DNA from: Paenibacillus endophyticus
GTDB lineage: Bacteria; Bacillota; Bacilli; Paenibacillales; Paenibacillaceae
Reading direction: 5' to 3'
Assembly: GCF_014192395.1 (NCBI RefSeq)
Contig: NZ_JACHXW010000014.1
Span: 31,149-95,148 of the forward strand
DNA: 64,000 nt
The notes under the pieces were generated by a model. That model searched no databases. It saw only the letters and a list, made by a program, of their open reading frames with translations, and was not told the origin of the DNA. The position numbers were made by a program, and so were the translations under genes. Positions 61,107 through 64,000 of this stretch are shown piece after piece; the first letter of the stretch is position 1, and every line of letters begins with the position of its first letter.

Positions 61107-61799
61107 TCATTTGCTGTTCAGGCTTATCTGATCCAATATGCGGTGCAGCGCTTCATGAGAGTGCTTGCTCTGCTCGTAACGCAGGCGAATCTGCTCAGCG
61201 GATTGAATATAAGGCGCCGGGACAAGCTCGGCAGACCAATTCGCGAACATGGCTTCCATACACGCCGACGTCGTTTCCAAATGAAATTGCAGTGCGAGCA
61301 CATGGTCCAGGTATGCGAATGCCTGTACCTTGCAAGCAGCCGAGTAGGCAAGCAGCCGTGTATCCTTCGGAAGCTCGAACGTATCGCCATGCCACTGGAA
61401 GGAAAGGAAGGACTCTTCCAATCCAGACAGCCACGGGTGCTGCCCGCTTGTCCGATTGACAGGATGCCAGCCTATTTCCTTATGTTCGTTCCTAAACACG
61501 GGGCTTCCAAGAAGCTCAGCTATCATCTGGGCTCCAAAACAGATGCCAAGCACCTTTTTGCCTAATTGAATCGCTTGCTTTACGAACTGTTTTTCTTGAA
61601 CGAGCCATGGGTAACGTTCCTCTTCGTATACGCTCATTGGGCCTCCGCATATAATCAGCAGGTCAAGCTCCTCCATCCAGTCCGCGTCGACGCCAAGGGA
61701 AGGCTCGCGCATCATTAGATGATGTCCCTTCCGATTAGCCCATGTACGAAACGCTTCCTCATCATCAAAGTCGAAATGTTTGAATGCCACGATATTCAT
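61107..61799 (-). CDS. Class I glutamine amidotransferase-like protein
   Basis: About 230 residues with the triad of class I glutaminase domains: Cys in LGICFGAQMIA, His in ALQFHLETT and a downstream acidic partner; CGGPMSVYEEERYPWL is the oxyanion region. It is a stand-alone type (GuaA-N-like; YfeJ/gamma-glutamyl-hydrolase group). The ATG at 61799 is supported by AAGGAG about 10 nt upstream and by the conserved start MNIVAFKHFD; the frame is open to 61907. Confidence 0.88.
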   Translation of the reverse strand: MNIVAFKHFDFDDEEAFRTWANRKGHHLMMREPSLGVDADWMEELDLLIICGGPMSVYEEERYPWLVQEKQFVKQAIQLGKKVLGICFGAQMIAELLGSPVFRNEHKEIGWHPVNRTSGQHPWLSGLEESFLSFQWHGDTFELPKDTRLLAYSAACKVQAFAYLDHVLALQFHLETTSACMEAMFANWSAELVPAPYIQSAEQIRLRYEQSKHSHEALHRILDQISLNSK

Positions 61800-61912
61800 C
61801 GGATCATGCTCCTTCAATGTGCGTCTGCAACGCTTATTGAGGTCAATTATAATTCCAATATCCGATATAGTTAAGATTCGTTTCCCGAATAGTGGGATAC
61901 TTAACATAAAAA

Positions 61913-62683
61913 CTATTTATTAGGCCTATGACGATAGCCCAGCTCATCCGATATGGCATCAGCGTATTTTTTCACGAGCAGACTGTATTTCCGTATGGTT
62001 TCCTCTGTGAAACGAAGCGTTGGTCCGGCTGCGTTCAAGGAGCCAATCACTCGATTCTCATATGAAAATATGGGAGCTGCTATGCCGGTCGTCCCTTCCG
62101 TCGCTTCGCCTTCGGTAACGGCATAGCCTTGTCTATAAATCGTTGAAATATCTTCCTCGATATAAGCTTTTGTCAACGGCTTAAGGGACTGAACGCTCCC
62201 CCAGTCCACCTCATTCAGAATGGATTCCTGCGCTTTCCTTGGCAGATAGGCAAGAATGACCCGATTTGAGGCTCCAATAAAAAGAGGGAGCTTTAGCCCA
62301 ATCGGCTCGGATATTTTGAGTATTTGCGGAGAATCTACCGAATCGATATAGACCCCTTCCGCGTTTTCCCTCGTGGCCAAATAAACCGTTTCCTTCGTCT
62401 TCTGGGAAAGCTCCTCCATGAACGGCCTCGCTACCGTGCGCAGCATGAGGCTGTCCCACATGAGGAAGCCGTATTTCATGATAGACAGGCCTAGCTTGTA
62501 CTTCTTCGTTCTCGCATTCTGGGCGACAAATCCATGCTCCATTAAGGAACCCAATATGCGGTGTACGCTTTGCACAGGCATTCCCAGCTCCCTGCTCATT
62601 TCGGTAACGCTTAATTCCTTCTCCTTCCCTTGCGGCAGCAGAAGGTCAAGCAGCTGTATCGCCTTTGAAATAACGCCTGACAT
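61913..62683 (-). CDS. IclR family transcriptional regulator
   Basis: 256 residues: an N-terminal winged helix (ISKAIQLLDLLLPQG, LSVTEMSRELGMPVQSVHRILGSLMEHGFV) and the C-terminal ligand-binding domain with EGVYIDSVDSPQILKI and GIAAPIFSYENRVIGSLNAAGP. It lies upstream of the amidotransferase and aldo/keto reductase genes on the same strand and is the probable local regulator; the effector is unknown. Confidence 0.95.
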   Translation of the reverse strand: MSGVISKAIQLLDLLLPQGKEKELSVTEMSRELGMPVQSVHRILGSLMEHGFVAQNARTKKYKLGLSIMKYGFLMWDSLMLRTVARPFMEELSQKTKETVYLATRENAEGVYIDSVDSPQILKISEPIGLKLPLFIGASNRVILAYLPRKAQESILNEVDWGSVQSLKPLTKAYIEEDISTIYRQGYAVTEGEATEGTTGIAAPIFSYENRVIGSLNAAGPTLRFTEETIRKYSLLVKKYADAISDELGYRHRPNK

Positions 62684-62726
62684 CGTAAGCTTCCTCTCTC
62701 TTCTTCGAACGGTTTGCCCCTACAGC

Positions 62727-62757
62727 AAAAAGTCCCGCTCGCTATATGTTCGGGACT
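62727..62757 (-). terminator. Terminator after the DUF2203 gene
   Basis: AGTCCCG and CGGGACT (7 bp, 13-nt loop), followed on the - strand by TTTTTGC. Confidence 0.8.
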
Positions 62758-62791
62758 CTGGCTCTTCTTGCTCGATGTAGTTAATCGGCCT

Positions 62792-63205
62792 TTATTCCGC
62801 CGGGTATGGCTTCCTGCCGGCGAAGCCGTCATGCAGGCCATGGTAATGGCTGACCCGCTCTTCGCCCTCTTTCCAGCAGATGAGGATGTCCTCCCCGTCC
62901 AGTACCGATGGGAAATCCATCAAGCCGGGATTGATCATTTTCAGCTGTACCCCTTTGCGGGCAAAATTATCAATGAGCAGGTCTGCCTCCATTTTCATAA
63001 ATTCAAGCTGGCTTTCCTGCTCAAAAAATGGATCCCTGCTGCCATGGCCGGAAGCTGAGGCATGCTCCAAAGCGGCTCTTTCCTTCTGATAGTCCACATA
63101 TTTGTCCTCGAATTGCGCCGTCAGCTGCTGAAGTTGCCGCAAGGCCGCTAGAAGTTCTGGCAACAGCTCGTTAGCCTCGCTTAGTGTAAAGGTTCTGTTC
63201 CCCAT
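62792..63205 (-). CDS. DUF2203 family protein
   Basis: A 137-residue soluble protein: FTLSEANELLPELLAALRQL, a helical middle with charged repeats, GVQLKMINPGLMDFPSVLDG, LICWKEGE and the C-terminal signature HYHGLHDGFAGRKP, all typical of the family. The His-rich C-terminus suggests metal binding. No function is known. It stands alone, with its own terminator. Confidence 0.93.
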   Translation of the reverse strand: MGNRTFTLSEANELLPELLAALRQLQQLTAQFEDKYVDYQKERAALEHASASGHGSRDPFFEQESQLEFMKMEADLLIDNFARKGVQLKMINPGLMDFPSVLDGEDILICWKEGEERVSHYHGLHDGFAGRKPYPAE

Positions 63206-63294
63206 CCATCACTCACTCCTCATCCGCTAACCGCTCAGTATCTTATCCATCTTAAGTATGATACTTGTTCCAGCTTATTGATTAAGTGTAACCA

Positions 63295-64000
63295 TTATAG
63301 GCTTGTGCGTGCAAGCTCAGGCACCAGACGGTCTAAACCGATCGCGCTAATCAGCAGCCGTTCCCTGCGCCGACTGAGCAGCCGATTAGGCCAATCGACA
63401 AAGCCGCCGTCACCGATCGTATAGTTATTGCCGTTAATGACTGTTTTTATCGTGAATTGAAGCCCCTTGTAATATTCATTGTTTTCCTCAGAGGGGGACA
63501 CGGATAACGTTGCCTGTATCCCATGCTCTCTGCCGTATTCCACAATCCGCTCAATGAGCCCATCGGAGTCCTTATATCCCTGCCTAGCGCAGAGCACAAT
63601 CTCAATATCGGACCGGAACAGCTTGCGGAAAAGGGCTTGATACACGATTGCCTGCTCCAAGAACGCTTGTTTCTCAAAGGAATACGATCCGTTATCCTTG
63701 CCTGAGGTGACTAGACAAAAGACATGGAAATGCGGCAGCATGCCAGGAGCATTGCCGAGGCTTTGGGCTCTAATATGCCTGTGGGTCGTGCTGAATCTTA
63801 AAAAGCTGCTCTCGTTGTCCGCTTTTCCCGATTTCAGCAAATGGGCAACATGCAGCGCCAGCAGATTGGTTGCATCGGCAACGATCTCCGTGCCCCTTAA
63901 TGCCGATATCACTTTATTCTGGTCAACCGTAGCGATTACCGAGCAGGAACCGAGAGGAGCGGCAGGCGATAGCTGTACGGCGGAAAAGGATTGCTCACTC
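63295..64000 (-). CDS. Unrecognised protein, N-terminus beyond the right edge
   Basis: The frame stays open to the window end, so at least 235 C-terminal residues are seen (from EQSFSAVQLSPAAPLGS at the edge to LVPELARTSL); an in-frame GTG at 63912 is probably internal. I do not recognise the family. The pattern ATVDQNKVISALRGTEIVADATN, PHFHVFCLVTSGKDNGSYSFE and IEIVLCARQGYKDSDGLIERI suggests an alpha/beta enzyme domain with a conserved His (HFH) and Asp/Arg-rich loops. Context gives no help: the next gene inward encodes a DUF2203 protein. Confidence 0.7.
   Translation of the reverse strand, partial: SEQSFSAVQLSPAAPLGSCSVIATVDQNKVISALRGTEIVADATNLLALHVAHLLKSGKADNESSFLRFSTTHRHIRAQSLGNAPGMLPHFHVFCLVTSGKDNGSYSFEKQAFLEQAIVYQALFRKLFRSDIEIVLCARQGYKDSDGLIERIVEYGREHGIQATLSVSPSEENNEYYKGLQFTIKTVINGNNYTIGDGGFVDWPNRLLSRRRERLLISAIGLDRLVPELARTSL

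Noticed and set aside
1..64000. tRNA, rRNA or CRISPR arrays
   Set aside because: No cloverleaf-like, ribosomal or regularly spaced repeat pattern was seen by eye; the only regular repeat is the tetranucleotide tract.

Overview
The window looks like chromosomal DNA of a Gram-positive, spore-forming member of the Paenibacillaceae (Paenibacillus/Cohnella type). The clues are very large secreted glycoside hydrolases with S-layer homology (SLH) anchors, carbohydrate (CUT1) ABC importers, a lipoprotein binding protein with a lipobox, strong AGGAGG ribosome binding sites with frequent TTG/GTG starts, CIRCE, cre-like and ECF-sigma-like control sites, and TerD/TerC stress genes. I saw no rRNA, tRNA, CRISPR array or complete insertion sequence. 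Assignments rest on reading the sequence only; no database search was run.

Layout. 1-2.1 kb: a possible IS-end remnant and a membrane diguanylate cyclase. 2.1-12.9 kb: a plant-polysaccharide locus, with a secreted multidomain DUF5695-like protein, a GH127 beta-L-arabinofuranosidase, two CUT1 permeases, a binding protein and a LacI regulator; LacI-type operators and cre-like sites lie at both control regions. 13-15 kb: htpG behind a perfect CIRCE element. 15.1-19.1 kb: a glycan cluster (three glycosyltransferases, a pyruvyl-transferase-like protein and a small beta-rich protein). 19.3-26.8 kb: one 7.5 kb gene encoding a GH3-GH30-CBM-SLH protein.

27-46 kb: a stress and metal-response neighbourhood. 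It holds terB, tdk, an unknown protein, a 31-residue membrane peptide, an xpaC-telA pair, a PadR/VanZ pair, a hybrid sensor kinase, and then a nine-gene ter cluster. That cluster has four TerD-family genes and terC, followed by a biosynthetic module of C-C lyase, fused double phosphoribosyltransferase/PELOTA protein, HAD phosphatase and ATP-grasp ligase. This module was predicted computationally to make a nucleoside-like metabolite (the Ter-dependent stress systems of Anantharaman, Iyer and Aravind). An ECF-type promoter precedes the cluster and internal terminators appear to split it into three units.

46-64 kb: mostly accessory genes. An ABC-F ATPase has a long leader ending in a terminator (likely antibiotic-responsive attenuation). 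Divergent to it is a two-gene operon whose first product fuses a ketoacyl synthase III to a heme-oxygenase-like diiron domain, next to a protein I do not recognise; this is the best candidate for an undescribed pathway. Then come a tetranucleotide repeat tract, a TraB/GumN protein, an SLH-GH18 protein, a palindromic MITE-like element, a MarR/ring-cleaving dioxygenase pair with a perfect operator palindrome, an M15 peptidase, a luciferase-like oxidoreductase, Rrf2 and IclR regulators, an aldo/keto reductase, a glutamine amidotransferase, a DUF2203 protein, and an unrecognised gene running off the right edge.
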